This document shows, piece by piece, positions 56,756 to 64,000 of a stretch of 64,000 bases of DNA. The translations under genes were made by a program, and so were the position numbers. Under the pieces are notes generated by a model. It was not told where the DNA came from and ran no database searches. It saw only the letters and a program-made list of their open reading frames with translations. The DNA is taken from the NCBI RefSeq assembly GCF_003054175.1, contig NZ_QBKN01000010.1:82041-146040 (forward strand), in the 5' to 3' direction. This stretch comes from Allosediminivita pacifica (GTDB lineage: Bacteria > Pseudomonadota > Alphaproteobacteria > Rhodobacterales > Rhodobacteraceae). Positions within the stretch are counted from its first letter, which is position 1. Every line of letters starts with the position of its first letter.

Positions 56756-56784
56756 ATATTGGTAAAGTTGATAAAGCCTGTCAA
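56756..56784 (-). promoter_or_regulatory. Promoter and operator of the ABC transporter operon
   Basis: On the minus strand this is TTGACA, 17 bases, CAATAT. Overlapping the -35 is the inverted repeat TTGAYA-N5-TGTCAA (56768-56784 on the plus strand: TTGATA, 5 bases, TGTCAA). This is a plausible site for the FadR-type regulator of this locus. Confidence 0.6.
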
Positions 56785-56871
56785 ACCCCAATCTGTTATC
56801 CCAATTATAGCGATATTTAACAGAGACTTGCGAACCTCAAGCACCGCGAATGCGAACAAATCCGACAGACC

Positions 56872-56882
56872 AGTTGACAACT
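56872..56882 (+). promoter_or_regulatory. Palindrome at the sialidase-like gene promoter
   Basis: AGTTG-A-CAACT contains a TTGACA -35-like hexamer and a following TTGACC. It lies 55 bases before the sialidase-like start. It shares TTGACA with the operator candidate on the other side of the divergent region. Confidence 0.4.
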
Positions 56883-56936
56883 TGACCAGTCTCAGGACAG
56901 GATCCGGCCTTAACGACGACCTCAAGAGGCAGCCCG

Positions 56937-58094
56937 ATGACACCCGACGATATCGCCGCCCGCATGGATGGCCGGCTCCAGGACGGAGGCGCCTTCCTGC
57001 CCTCGCCCGCCGTGCAGAACCACGCGGCCTTCCTTGCCCGCCTGCCCGACGGCGCGCTGGTCTGCGCCTGGTTCGGCGGCTCTCTCGAGGGCAAGTCCGA
57101 CATATCTGTCCACGCCAGCCTTCTCGATGAAGGCTCGGACACATGGGGGCCGGCGGCAAAGCTGACCGATCTGCCCGACCGGTCCGAACAGAACCCCGTC
57201 ATCTTCGTCACCCCCGAAGGTGAGATCCTGCTTTTCAACACCGCGCAGCCCGCCGGCAACCAGGACGAATCCCGCGTCTGGATGCGCCACCTCCACCGCG
57301 AGGGCGACCGCCTCGTGGCGGGCGAAGGCCAACCGACCGACCTTCCCCCCGGCACCTTCATCCGAGCCGCCCCCTGCCTGCGCGACGACGGCGCATGGAT
57401 GCTGCCGCTCTTCCTGTGCAACCCGCGCGACGGCCAGCGCTGGACCGGCGCGCATGACACCGCCGCGGTTGGCATCTCCACCGATAACGGCGCCAGCTGG
57501 TCCGTGACAGAGGTGCCGGACTCGCTCGGTGCTGTCCATATGACGCCCGTGGACCTTGGCGATGCGCAGATGGCCGCCTTCTACCGCCGCCGCCAGTCCG
57601 ATTTCGTGCATCGCTCCGAAAGCACAGATGGCGGCCGCAGCTGGTCCGCGCCGGACCCGACCGACGTGCCGAACAACAACTCGTCCATCTGCGTCGCACA
57701 CCTTGGCAACGGCAAGCTCGCCATGGTCTGCAACCCGGTCTCGGCGGCGACCTCGCAGGCCCGCCGCGCCTCGCTCTATGACGAGCTGGGCGAAGATGAC
57801 GACCGCCCCGACGCCAGCGGCGGCTGCAAGCCCATCTGGGGCGTCGAGCGCGCCCCCATGGCGCTGTGCATTTCCGACGATGGCGGCCGCAGCTTCCCGG
57901 TGCGGCACGTGGTCGAGGACGGCCCCGGCACCTGCCTGTCGAACAACTCGCTCGACGGAAAGAACAAGGAGCTCTCCTACCCCGCGCTGCTGCCGCGCGC
58001 CGACGGGGGGCTCGACATCGCCTACACGTACCACCGCCGCGCAATCAAACACGTCCGGCTGAGCGCGGATGACATGCGCCGCATCGCCGGCTGA
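56937..58094 (+). CDS. Sialidase-like (BNR/Asp-box) protein
   Basis: This is a 385-residue six-bladed beta-propeller with three Asp-box sequences (STDNGASW, STDGGRSW, SDDGGRSF) and an early LVCAWFGGSLEGKSD block. Typical annotation is exo-alpha-sialidase. No signal peptide is present, so it would act in the cytoplasm, unlike secreted sialidases. Position at the head of an operon with a dehydrogenase and an aldolase suggests a glycoside-, lactone- or uronate-processing step rather than sialic acid release (inference). GAGG lies about 8 bases before the ATG. Confidence 0.85.
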   Translation: MTPDDIAARMDGRLQDGGAFLPSPAVQNHAAFLARLPDGALVCAWFGGSLEGKSDISVHASLLDEGSDTWGPAAKLTDLPDRSEQNPVIFVTPEGEILLFNTAQPAGNQDESRVWMRHLHREGDRLVAGEGQPTDLPPGTFIRAAPCLRDDGAWMLPLFLCNPRDGQRWTGAHDTAAVGISTDNGASWSVTEVPDSLGAVHMTPVDLGDAQMAAFYRRRQSDFVHRSESTDGGRSWSAPDPTDVPNNNSSICVAHLGNGKLAMVCNPVSAATSQARRASLYDELGEDDDRPDASGGCKPIWGVERAPMALCISDDGGRSFPVRHVVEDGPGTCLSNNSLDGKNKELSYPALLPRADGGLDIAYTYHRRAIKHVRLSADDMRRIAG

Positions 58095-58111
58095 GGGAGG
58101 AGAATGACATC

Positions 58112-59224
58112 ATGAGCGGAATGGACAGGCCAATCACCTTGCACCAGCCCCGGCACCTCGAGATCGGCGTGGGAACCGCGGCCAAGCTCGGCGCCTGGGC
58201 CGAGGGCGCGCAGCGCCCGCTGGTGATCGCCAGCGGCCCGACCGAGCAATACGTCGACCGGCTGAACCTACCTGGCGACATTACGGTCGTCGCCGACGTG
58301 CCGCCCGAACCCGACCTGCCCGCCTTCGAGGCCGTGCTGGCCCGGGCGCGCGAGGTAAAACCCGACCTCGTCGTGGGCCTCGGCGGCGGATCGGTGCTCG
58401 ACATCGCCAAGCTGGTCGCGGCGATGTGGGACGGCGACCAGTCGCTGCGCGACGTGGCGGGCCCCAACAAGGTCGCCGGCCGGCGCACGCGCCTTGCCCA
58501 GGTCGCCACCACCGCCGGCACCGGGTCCGAGGCGGGCATCCGCGCGCTGGTGACCGACCCCGAGACCAACTCGAAGATCGCCACCGAAAGCCCGCATCTG
58601 CTGGCCGACATCGCGGTGCTCGACCCGGAACTTACCTATTCCGTGCCGCCCGCGGTCACCGCCGCCACCGGCATCGACGCCATGGCCCACTGCGTCGAGG
58701 CCTTCACCAACATCCGCGCGCATGACCTCATCGACGGCTACGCACGCATGGGCATCGACCTGGTCGGGCGCTACCTCAAGCGCGCCGTGGCCGATGGCTC
58801 GGACGCCGAGGCGCGCGCCGGGATGATGCTGGCAAGCTACTACGGCGGCATCTGCCTCGGCCCGGTCAACACCGCCGCCGGGCACGCGCTGTCCTACCCG
58901 CTCGGCACACGCCTGTCACTGCCCCACGGGCTGGCCAACGCGATCATCTTCCCGCACGTGCTGGCCTTCAACCAGCCGGTGGCCGAGGCGAAGACTGCCG
59001 AAGTCGCCACGGCCCTCGGCCTCGGCAAGGGCGACCTGCAACAGACCGCCCACGCCTTCTGCGCCGACTTGGGCGTGGAGATGCGCCTGTCGCAGCACGG
59101 GGCCGACCGCGCCGACCTGCCCGACTGGGCCGCCGAGGCGCACGCCATCCGGCGCCTGATGGACAACAACCCGCGCGACATGTCGGTGGACGACGTGACC
59201 CGCATCTACGAAGCCGCCTACTGA
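58112..59224 (+). CDS. Iron-containing alcohol dehydrogenase
   Basis: This is a 370-residue group III alcohol dehydrogenase. The NAD(P) site GLGGGSVLDIAKLVA is near 88-102, ATTAGTGSEAG is near 130-142, and metal ligands Asp and His lie in TGIDAMAHCVEAF, NTAAGHALSYPLG and SLPHGLANAI. GGGAGGAG precedes the ATG. It follows the sialidase-like gene by 17 bases and precedes the aldolase gene by 16 bases, so the three are one unit. It may oxidise or reduce a hydroxy-acid or sugar intermediate. Confidence 0.92.
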   Translation: MSGMDRPITLHQPRHLEIGVGTAAKLGAWAEGAQRPLVIASGPTEQYVDRLNLPGDITVVADVPPEPDLPAFEAVLARAREVKPDLVVGLGGGSVLDIAKLVAAMWDGDQSLRDVAGPNKVAGRRTRLAQVATTAGTGSEAGIRALVTDPETNSKIATESPHLLADIAVLDPELTYSVPPAVTAATGIDAMAHCVEAFTNIRAHDLIDGYARMGIDLVGRYLKRAVADGSDAEARAGMMLASYYGGICLGPVNTAAGHALSYPLGTRLSLPHGLANAIIFPHVLAFNQPVAEAKTAEVATALGLGKGDLQQTAHAFCADLGVEMRLSQHGADRADLPDWAAEAHAIRRLMDNNPRDMSVDDVTRIYEAAY

Positions 59225-59240
59225 GCGTCAGGAGTTCCCC

Positions 59241-60122
59241 ATGCCATCCACTGCCTTCGTGGCCCTCGTCACCTGCTTTGACGAGGACGAACGCCTGAAC
59301 CTCGACGCCACCCGAGCGCAGGTCCGCCGCCAGGTCGCCGCCGGCAACGGCATCATGGCCGCCGGCACCAACGGCGATTTCTCGGCGCTGACCTTCGACG
59401 AAAAGGTCGATCTGGTCGCTGCCGTCGTGGACGAGGCCGGGGGCCGCGTGCCTGTCATGGCCAACGCCGGCACCCCCGCCACCTACGAGACCACGCTGCT
59501 CGCCAAGGAATTCGACAAGCTCGGACTTGCCGGGATCGCGGTTATCACGCCCTATTTCATCGCCTGCACGCAGGACGGTCTGGAGCGTCACTTCACCGCC
59601 GTCGCCGACGCGGTCACGACGCCCGTCTACCTTTACGACATCCCCGCGCGCACGCAGAACCACATCGAACCCAAAACCGCCCGCCGCCTTGCCGCCCACG
59701 GTAACATCCGCGGCATCAAGGATTCCGGCGGCCAGCAGGAGACGCTGTCCGCCTATCTTGCCGTCGGGCGCGACACCGGCGATTTCGAGGTTTACTCCGG
59801 CCCGGATCACCTGGTGCACTGGAGCCTTCAGAACGGCGCGGCGGGCTGCATCTCGGGCCTTGGCAACGTCATGCCCGAAACTCTGGCCGAGATCGTGTCG
59901 GCCTTCGACGCGGGCGAGACGGCACGCGCCGAGGCCGCGCAGGAGCGCTACACCGCCTTCCGCACGGACCTTTACGGTCTCGGCTACCCGCCCGCGCTGG
60001 TCAAGCGGGCGCTCTGGTGCATGGACCCGTCGGTCGGCGCAAGCCGCCAGCCGGCGCTCCTGCCCGACCTGACGCAGGACGAGGCGATCCGCGAGATCCT
60101 GCGCCGTTACGAGCTGCTCTGA
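59241..60122 (+). CDS. DapA-family aldolase/dehydratase
   Basis: This is a 293-residue class I aldolase barrel. The Schiff-base Lys160 is in IRGIKDSGG, Tyr132 in VYLYDIPAR, and GTNGD is at 42-46 in the oxo-acid site. GTNG-type members include 2-keto-3-deoxy-gluconate-type aldolases and 5-keto-4-deoxy-glucarate dehydratases. Cytoplasmic cleavage or dehydration of a 2-oxo-3-deoxy sugar acid is therefore more likely than lysine biosynthesis. AGGAG lies 6 bases upstream. Its last 16 bases overlap the end of the convergent GntR gene. Confidence 0.9.
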   Translation: MPSTAFVALVTCFDEDERLNLDATRAQVRRQVAAGNGIMAAGTNGDFSALTFDEKVDLVAAVVDEAGGRVPVMANAGTPATYETTLLAKEFDKLGLAGIAVITPYFIACTQDGLERHFTAVADAVTTPVYLYDIPARTQNHIEPKTARRLAAHGNIRGIKDSGGQQETLSAYLAVGRDTGDFEVYSGPDHLVHWSLQNGAAGCISGLGNVMPETLAEIVSAFDAGETARAEAAQERYTAFRTDLYGLGYPPALVKRALWCMDPSVGASRQPALLPDLTQDEAIREILRRYELL

Positions 60123-60835
60123 AGCGACAGGTCCATCAGGCTGCCGCCAAACAGGCGGCCCTGAGAATGCGAGATATGACCATGCATGACGTCGCGCGCC
60201 CGCGCGGCGTCCCCCGCCTCGATCGCGTCGAAGATAGCGCGATGCTCGGCCAGCACCGCCTCGAGCGCGACCGGCCCGTCCGACATCAGGCTTTCGCCGT
60301 GCATCTTCATGCCGACATGGATGTGATCGCGCAGCGCCTTCAGCGTTTCGACGTAGTAGGAATTGTTCGATCCCGCCGCGACCGCCACGTGAAAGGCGAA
60401 GTCCGCATCCTCGCGGTGCACCTGCGATCCCGTGGCATCCGACAGCATGTCCAGCGCATCCTGCATCTCGCGCAGGATCGCGTCGTTGCGCCGCTCGGCG
60501 GCAAGGCCCGCCGCGGCCACCTCGATGGTCAGGCGGAACTCGTAGCAGCGCTGGATGTCGGCGATGGTCTCGACCTTGGCATAGCCGAGGGCGTTCTTCT
60601 GCGCGATGCGCACGAAATTGCCCGCACCCTGCCGGGCGTAGATGAACCCCTCCTCGCGCAGACGTTCCAGAGCCGCGCGCAAAACGGGCCGCGACACGCC
60701 GAACTGGGTGGCGAGATCCTTCTCGGCGGGCAGCTTCTCGTTCGTGCCGTACTCTCCGCGCGTGATGCGCGCGTGCATGGCGCGATAGACCTTCTCGGCA
60801 AGCGGCGGCCGGCTCCGCGGGGCGGCGTCGTTCAT
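60107..60835 (-). CDS. GntR-type regulator, FadR/FCD subfamily
   Basis: This 242-residue regulator has an N-terminal winged helix at about 8-72 (EKVYRAMHARITRGEYGTNEKLPAEKDLATQFGVSRPVLRAALERLREEGFI, read in parts). The C-terminal all-helical FCD domain has metal-binding positions Asp/His in EDADFAFHVAVAAG, LMSDGPVALEAVLAEHRAIFDAI and RDVMHGHI. Such regulators sense organic acids. The ATG is preceded by GGGAGA; a GTG five codons upstream is possible. It overlaps the kinase gene by 4 bases and is probably the local repressor of the divergent operons. Confidence 0.9.
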   Translation of the reverse strand: MNDAAPRSRPPLAEKVYRAMHARITRGEYGTNEKLPAEKDLATQFGVSRPVLRAALERLREEGFIYARQGAGNFVRIAQKNALGYAKVETIADIQRCYEFRLTIEVAAAGLAAERRNDAILREMQDALDMLSDATGSQVHREDADFAFHVAVAAGSNNSYYVETLKALRDHIHVGMKMHGESLMSDGPVALEAVLAEHRAIFDAIEAGDAARARDVMHGHISHSQGRLFGGSLMDLSLQSSS

Positions 60836-61899
60836 CGTGTCGTCTCCCACACCTCGGCCGGGGCATCCTGCCCCGCGATCTCTGCCAGAAGCCCGGGAGC
60901 GCCGAACCCCCCGGATTTCGTCATTACGGTGATGCTACCCCAGGGGGCCTGTGCCTCGCAAACCGGAAGGCCCGGCGCGATCTCGGACCGGATCTCGAGC
61001 GTGCCGATCCCCAGCTTGTCGAGGATCGCGTCCGCGGTCTCGCCCCCGGTGGCGAGCAGCGCGGCGCTGCGATGCGCCGCCATCGTCCGGGCGACGGCCT
61101 CCGCGAAATCCGCACCCGCGGACGCCCCGTCGCGTCCGCCGCCCCCGTTCGTCAGCTGCAACGCCGCGATCGGTGCCACGGGCGGCGGCGCGGACATGCG
61201 GCCGTCGGGAGCGACATGGACCGGCACGCGGTGCGACAGATGCTCGGCCTGCGCCAGCGTGATCGGATCGCGCGAGCCGATGGCCACGAGGAAAGGCTGA
61301 GCCACCTCCGGCGTCGCGCGCACCCCGGCCATGCCGTACAGGGATCGCGCCAGTGCGAAGGCCAGCCCACGCGCGCCCACCCAAAGCACGTCCGACCGCG
61401 TCCCGACGATCCGGTCCAGCTCCACGTCGCTCCGCGCATCGGGCACCTCAACCGGCCCGTGGAACCGTCCAGCCACCTCGATCGGTACCGCGACGCCCAT
61501 GCCTGTCAGCCGCCCCTGCGACTGGACCCGCCCCATCGAGGGGATCGCCGGCACCGCGACCACCGTGCCGACCGGCAGCCCGTCCGCCAGCGCCGCGACC
61601 TCCTCGGTCACCCGCCCCTTGAGCCGGGAATCGACCTTCTTGAAGACCAGACCGATCGTCGAAAGATCCACAGCCGCCATGACCTCCCGAATCCGGGCCT
61701 GCGCTGTGGCCGCATCGGCCTCGCGCGTCCCGGTCGAGACGACAACGATCTCCGCCCCGCTCCGCAGCACGTCCGGCAGGTCCGCGACCCGGCGGGCCAC
61801 CATCACCCGGCGCCCTGCGCCGGCAAAGGCGACGCCTGAATCAAGCGCACCTGTAAGGTCATCAGCGATGACGAGCACGTCGGGCAAGGAGACCTCCAT
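60832..61899 (-). CDS. Four-carbon acid sugar kinase family protein (DUF1537)
   Basis: This is a 355-residue ATP-dependent kinase of the DUF1537 family, shown in other bacteria to phosphorylate D-/L-threonate, D-erythronate and related acids. The N-terminal substrate motif IADDLTGALDSG is near 10-21 and the KKVDSRLKG block is near 88. The C-terminal ATP-site motifs are LATGGETADAIL and MTKSGGFGAPG. The ATG used here has a weak leader, while a TTG four codons later has GGAGG at 5 bases, so the true start may be 61887. It is co-transcribed with the GntR gene and divergent from a PdxA2-type gene, its usual partner. Confidence 0.88.
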   Translation of the reverse strand: MEVSLPDVLVIADDLTGALDSGVAFAGAGRRVMVARRVADLPDVLRSGAEIVVVSTGTREADAATAQARIREVMAAVDLSTIGLVFKKVDSRLKGRVTEEVAALADGLPVGTVVAVPAIPSMGRVQSQGRLTGMGVAVPIEVAGRFHGPVEVPDARSDVELDRIVGTRSDVLWVGARGLAFALARSLYGMAGVRATPEVAQPFLVAIGSRDPITLAQAEHLSHRVPVHVAPDGRMSAPPPVAPIAALQLTNGGGGRDGASAGADFAEAVARTMAAHRSAALLATGGETADAILDKLGIGTLEIRSEIAPGLPVCEAQAPWGSITVMTKSGGFGAPGLLAEIAGQDAPAEVWETTR

Positions 61900-61962
61900 T
61901 TCACCGATTTATGCCACGGAAAAAGGGTGTCCTATCCCCTTCGCCTCCATGACGCCTACTGA

Positions 61963-61986
61963 CCGCATCTTAGACACAGGATGCGG
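61963..61986. promoter_or_regulatory. Inverted repeat between kinase and PdxA2 genes
   Basis: CCGCATC-N10-GATGCGG lies directly upstream of the -35 of the PdxA2 promoter. It could be an operator for the locus regulator, or a hairpin in the leader of the kinase transcript. Confidence 0.45.
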
Positions 61987-61987
61987 A

Positions 61988-62016
61988 TTGAAACAAGTTT
62001 ACATATAGGTTAAAAC
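61988..62016 (+). promoter_or_regulatory. Promoter of the PdxA2-type gene
   Basis: TTGAAA, 17 bases, TAAAAC, with the expected start about 20 bases before the ATG. A GGAACGGAGA ribosome binding site follows. Confidence 0.5.
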
Positions 62017-62041
62017 GTAACGGAACGGAACGGAGACCGAC

Positions 62042-63007
62042 ATGAGCGCACCAATCGTGATCACCATGGGCGACCCCTCGGGCGTGGGCGCCGAAGTGAC
62101 GGCGAAGGCCCTGGCCGACCGGGGCCCCGACGTGCGGGCCGAAACGATCGTGATTGGCGATCGCGACACGATGGAGCGGGCCACCCGCGCCTGCGGGATC
62201 GACCTGCCGGTGATCGCGCCCGGGGATAATGGCGACGGGATCCGGGTGGATCATATCGATATCGACGGGCTCCCGGGCGAATTCGGCAAGCTCTCCGCCG
62301 CCTGCGGCGAGGCCTGCTTTCGTTACATCGAGCGGGCGGTGACCCTCTGCCTCGAGGATCGCGCGGGCTGCATCGTGACGGCGCCGATCAACAAGGAAGC
62401 GCTGAATTCGGCGGGGCATCATTATGACGGGCACACGGGGATGCTGGCGCATCTAAGCGGGTCGAAAAGCTCGTGGATGCTGCTGGCCTCGGAGCGGCTG
62501 AACGTGATCCATACCTCGACCCATGTCTCGCTCAAGGACGCCATCGAGCGGGCGACGACAGAGCGGGTGCTCGAGACGATCCGGACGGGATACAAGCACT
62601 TCCGGCGGATGGGGGTGGCGAGCCCGCGGATCGCGGTCGCCGGGATCAACCCCCACTGCGGCGAGAACGGGCTGTTCGGGAGCGAGGACGAGGAGCGGAT
62701 CCGGCCGGCGGTCGAGGCGGCGCGGGCCGAGGGGATCGACGCGCAGGGGCCGATCTCGGCGGACACGGTCTATCACCGGGCCTACAACGGCGCCTTCGAC
62801 CTGGTGATCGCCCAGTATCACGACCAGGGGCACATCCCGATCAAGCTGGTGGCCTTCGACAGCGCGGTGAACGTGTCGCTGGGCCTTCCGATCCAGCGCT
62901 GCTCGGTCGATCACGGCACCGCATTCGATATCGCGGGCACGGGCAAGGCCAACCACGTCAACATGCTCTCGGCCCTCGATTACGCCGGAAAGATGCTCTC
63001 GGCCTGA
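62042..63007 (+). CDS. 4-phospho-acid sugar dehydrogenase, PdxA2 type
   Basis: This is a 321-residue metal- and NAD-dependent beta-decarboxylating dehydrogenase of the PdxA fold. [16 protein letters not shown] starts the protein. [50 protein letters not shown] and [11 protein letters not shown] carry the metal His and phosphate-binding residues. Because a DUF1537 kinase is divergent from it, the likely substrate is a phosphorylated threonate or erythronate. That would be oxidised and decarboxylated to dihydroxyacetone phosphate, as known for PdxA2 pairs. PdxA of vitamin B6 synthesis is the alternative but is normally linked to ksgA/surA. Confidence 0.9.
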   Translation: MSAPIVITMGDPSGVGAEVTAKALADRGPDVRAETIVIGDRDTMERATRACGIDLPVIAPGDNGDGIRVDHIDIDGLPGEFGKLSAACGEACFRYIERAVTLCLEDRAGCIVTAPINKEALNSAGHHYDGHTGMLAHLSGSKSSWMLLASERLNVIHTSTHVSLKDAIERATTERVLETIRTGYKHFRRMGVASPRIAVAGINPHCGENGLFGSEDEERIRPAVEAARAEGIDAQGPISADTVYHRAYNGAFDLVIAQYHDQGHIPIKLVAFDSAVNVSLGLPIQRCSVDHGTAFDIAGTGKANHVNMLSALDYAGKMLSA

Positions 63008-63016
63008 GGGGATTTT

Positions 63017-63100
63017 GGAGTGTCCCGGGCCGGGACACTCCGGCGCCCCAGCAAAATCAATGGGTTAGATAGGGGGATTAACCGTTTTTTAGGATGTCCC
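63017..63100 (+). repeat. Composite TGTCCC element, full copy 2
   Basis: A 25-base palindrome containing TGTCCCGGGCCGGGACA, 17 bases, AATCAATGGGTTAGATA, 5 bases, ATTAACC, 11 bases with TTAGGA, TGTCCC. The core is identical in order and spacing to the copy at 5.6 kb. It begins 10 bases after the PdxA2-type stop, and its leading palindrome may serve as the terminator. Positions 63101-63262 hold nothing recognisable. Confidence 0.8.
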
Positions 63101-63262
63101 ATGATTTGGGAGCCTTCTATTCTCTATAGCTGAGGAGAACTGAGTTTCCCTGCCCTTTGCACCGGAGCAGTGGCCTTGTCACGTTGCGATCATCACACTG
63201 CACAGCGATGCGAAAAAGTAGACAGATGGCACCGCACCACTAGATGTTCGTCGGAGACGGCT

Positions 63263-63904
63263 TTAGGCTGCTGATGTAAGTTTCACTAGACGAGAGAAGT
63301 CAGTTGATCTTCGACCTTGGCGCTCGATTAGACTTTTGTAGTCGAGAGATAGTGAGATCCCAAGATCTACAATCAAAAGCGCCGTTGCAAAAAATCTTTC
63401 AAGTTCGTTATTTTCCAAGCTCGGCCGGCTCAGATTTACAGCACCAACTCTCCAGTCTCGCACTCGTCCCAGTAAATCCACGAATGACGGCGTCGACTTT
63501 GAAAAGGGAAACCATACCCCCTCCAGGGACTTGTAATTAACTTCGTTTCTGACATTAGAGAGCCAGTTTCCAGCGGAAAACTGCCCTCTATTTGTCAGAG
63601 CTTCCTTCAAGTCAAGGAAGTTTCCCGACAGCTCCTGAAGGCGTTCTTTAGAAGCCCGTAGGGTTAACACCTCCTGCTCCAATTCGGAAATAAGACCAAG
63701 GAAGCACTTCCACAGGTCTTTATGGCTCTCTCCATATTTTACAAAATCTACATCTCGTGTCGTCGCCTTGGATTCAATCAAGTAATACGATGATGGAAGG
63801 ATCGGGTTGTATCCAGCTTCGCTCGCGCACCTCTCTCTGAGAAAACCGACATGCCCTGCTTCTAGATGAGAAAACGATTTCCCAAAGAACCTCAAAATAG
63901 CGTG
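63263..63904 (-). pseudogene. HEPN-like hypothetical protein, 5' end cut by an IS
   Basis: About 213 codons of native sequence, AT-richer than the rest of the window. The product is helical, with SSYYLIESKATTRD, KYGESHKDLWKCFLGLISELEQEVLTLRASKERLQEL and WLSNVRNEVNYKSLEGVWFPF (read in parts). The RNEVNY...GVWFPF block resembles HEPN-domain proteins (R-N-x4-6-H/Y type RNase motif), some of which act in toxin-antitoxin or phage defence. This assignment is tentative. The frame continues into an IS end and opens at a GTG inside it (63958), so the native N-terminus is missing. A short fusion protein could still be made. Confidence 0.45.
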
Positions 63905-64000
63905 GGCTCTGTTGCGCAAATCGCCTGATAGCCGAGGCTCCCCTTTCCCCGGACGCACTTATCCCATGGGCTCGGTGACAGGTATTCCGAGCGCGGTGTA
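63905..64000 (-). mobile_element. End of an IS5/IS903-like element, running off the window
   Basis: GGCTCTGTTGCGCAAATC at 63905 resembles the terminal repeat of IS903-group elements (GGCTTTGTTGAATAAATC). On the minus strand a coding frame enters from the right edge and ends YTALGIPVTEPMG with TAA at 63959-63961. This fits the C-terminus of an IS5-family transposase. Only the end is visible, so the target duplication and family are unproven. Confidence 0.5.

Overview
The window looks like a stretch of chromosome from an alphaproteobacterium of the Rhodobacterales (roseobacter/Rhodobacteraceae type). The evidence is the high G+C content, a HemA-type (C4 pathway) 5-aminolevulinate synthase with an FNR-type box upstream, a TakP-like TRAP system, a stand-alone pterin-binding methyltransferase of the split methionine synthase type, an arginyl/leucyl-transferase (Bpt), and intergenic hairpin elements of the kind common in this family. 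Assignments rest on reading the translated sequence and recognising motifs; no database search was run.

Layout, left to right. Positions 1-4.2 kb hold the 3'-truncated ppx/gppA gene and a divergent four-gene one-carbon/methionine operon. Positions 4.5-10.1 kb hold a frameshifted HNH endonuclease, glnE with a coupled small gene, a cupin and bpt. Positions 10.2-11.8 kb hold RDD and DUF2852 membrane proteins and ybaK. Positions 11.8-18.6 kb hold a TRAP transporter (dctPQM-type) divergent from a cache-domain histidine kinase/NarL-type regulator pair. Positions 19.1-21.7 kb hold ilvI-ilvH preceded by a leader-peptide attenuator. Positions 21.9-26.1 kb hold a conserved small protein, an HTH regulator, a 5'-truncated DUF2189 gene, prfB and a phosphotransferase. 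Positions 26.1-33.5 kb are envelope genes: PBP1A, amidase, an aminotransferase, an M48/TPR protease and a DsbA-like protein. Positions 33.8-40.6 kb hold ispG, a RodZ-like protein with two C-terminal domains, hemA, an M20 dipeptidase and rlmE. Positions 40.6-44.6 kb hold a coxG-coxS-coxM set without a large subunit, then bamB and a YfgM-like gene. Positions 44.9-50.5 kb hold an RND adaptor/permease pair, followed by a DUF475/TerC protein. Positions 51.6-63.0 kb form a catabolic locus: a Dpp-type ABC transporter, a sialidase-like protein, Fe-ADH, a DapA-like aldolase, a FadR-type regulator, a DUF1537 kinase and a PdxA2-type dehydrogenase. The last kilobase is AT-richer and holds a HEPN-like hypothetical gene that appears to be interrupted by the end of an IS element.

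The observations most worth following are these. (1) A composite intergenic element occurs in two full copies with identical internal spacing (5.6 kb and 63.0 kb), plus a half copy lying exactly at the truncation point of the DUF2189 gene. (2) The RND adaptor has a roughly 300-residue coiled-coil hairpin made of exact 14-residue repeats. (3) The ABC/aldolase/kinase/dehydrogenase locus looks like an uncharacterised acid-sugar pathway. (4) The ilv leader peptide carries the codon run Leu-Val-Val-Ile-Val. No CRISPR array, rRNA or tRNA gene was recognised.
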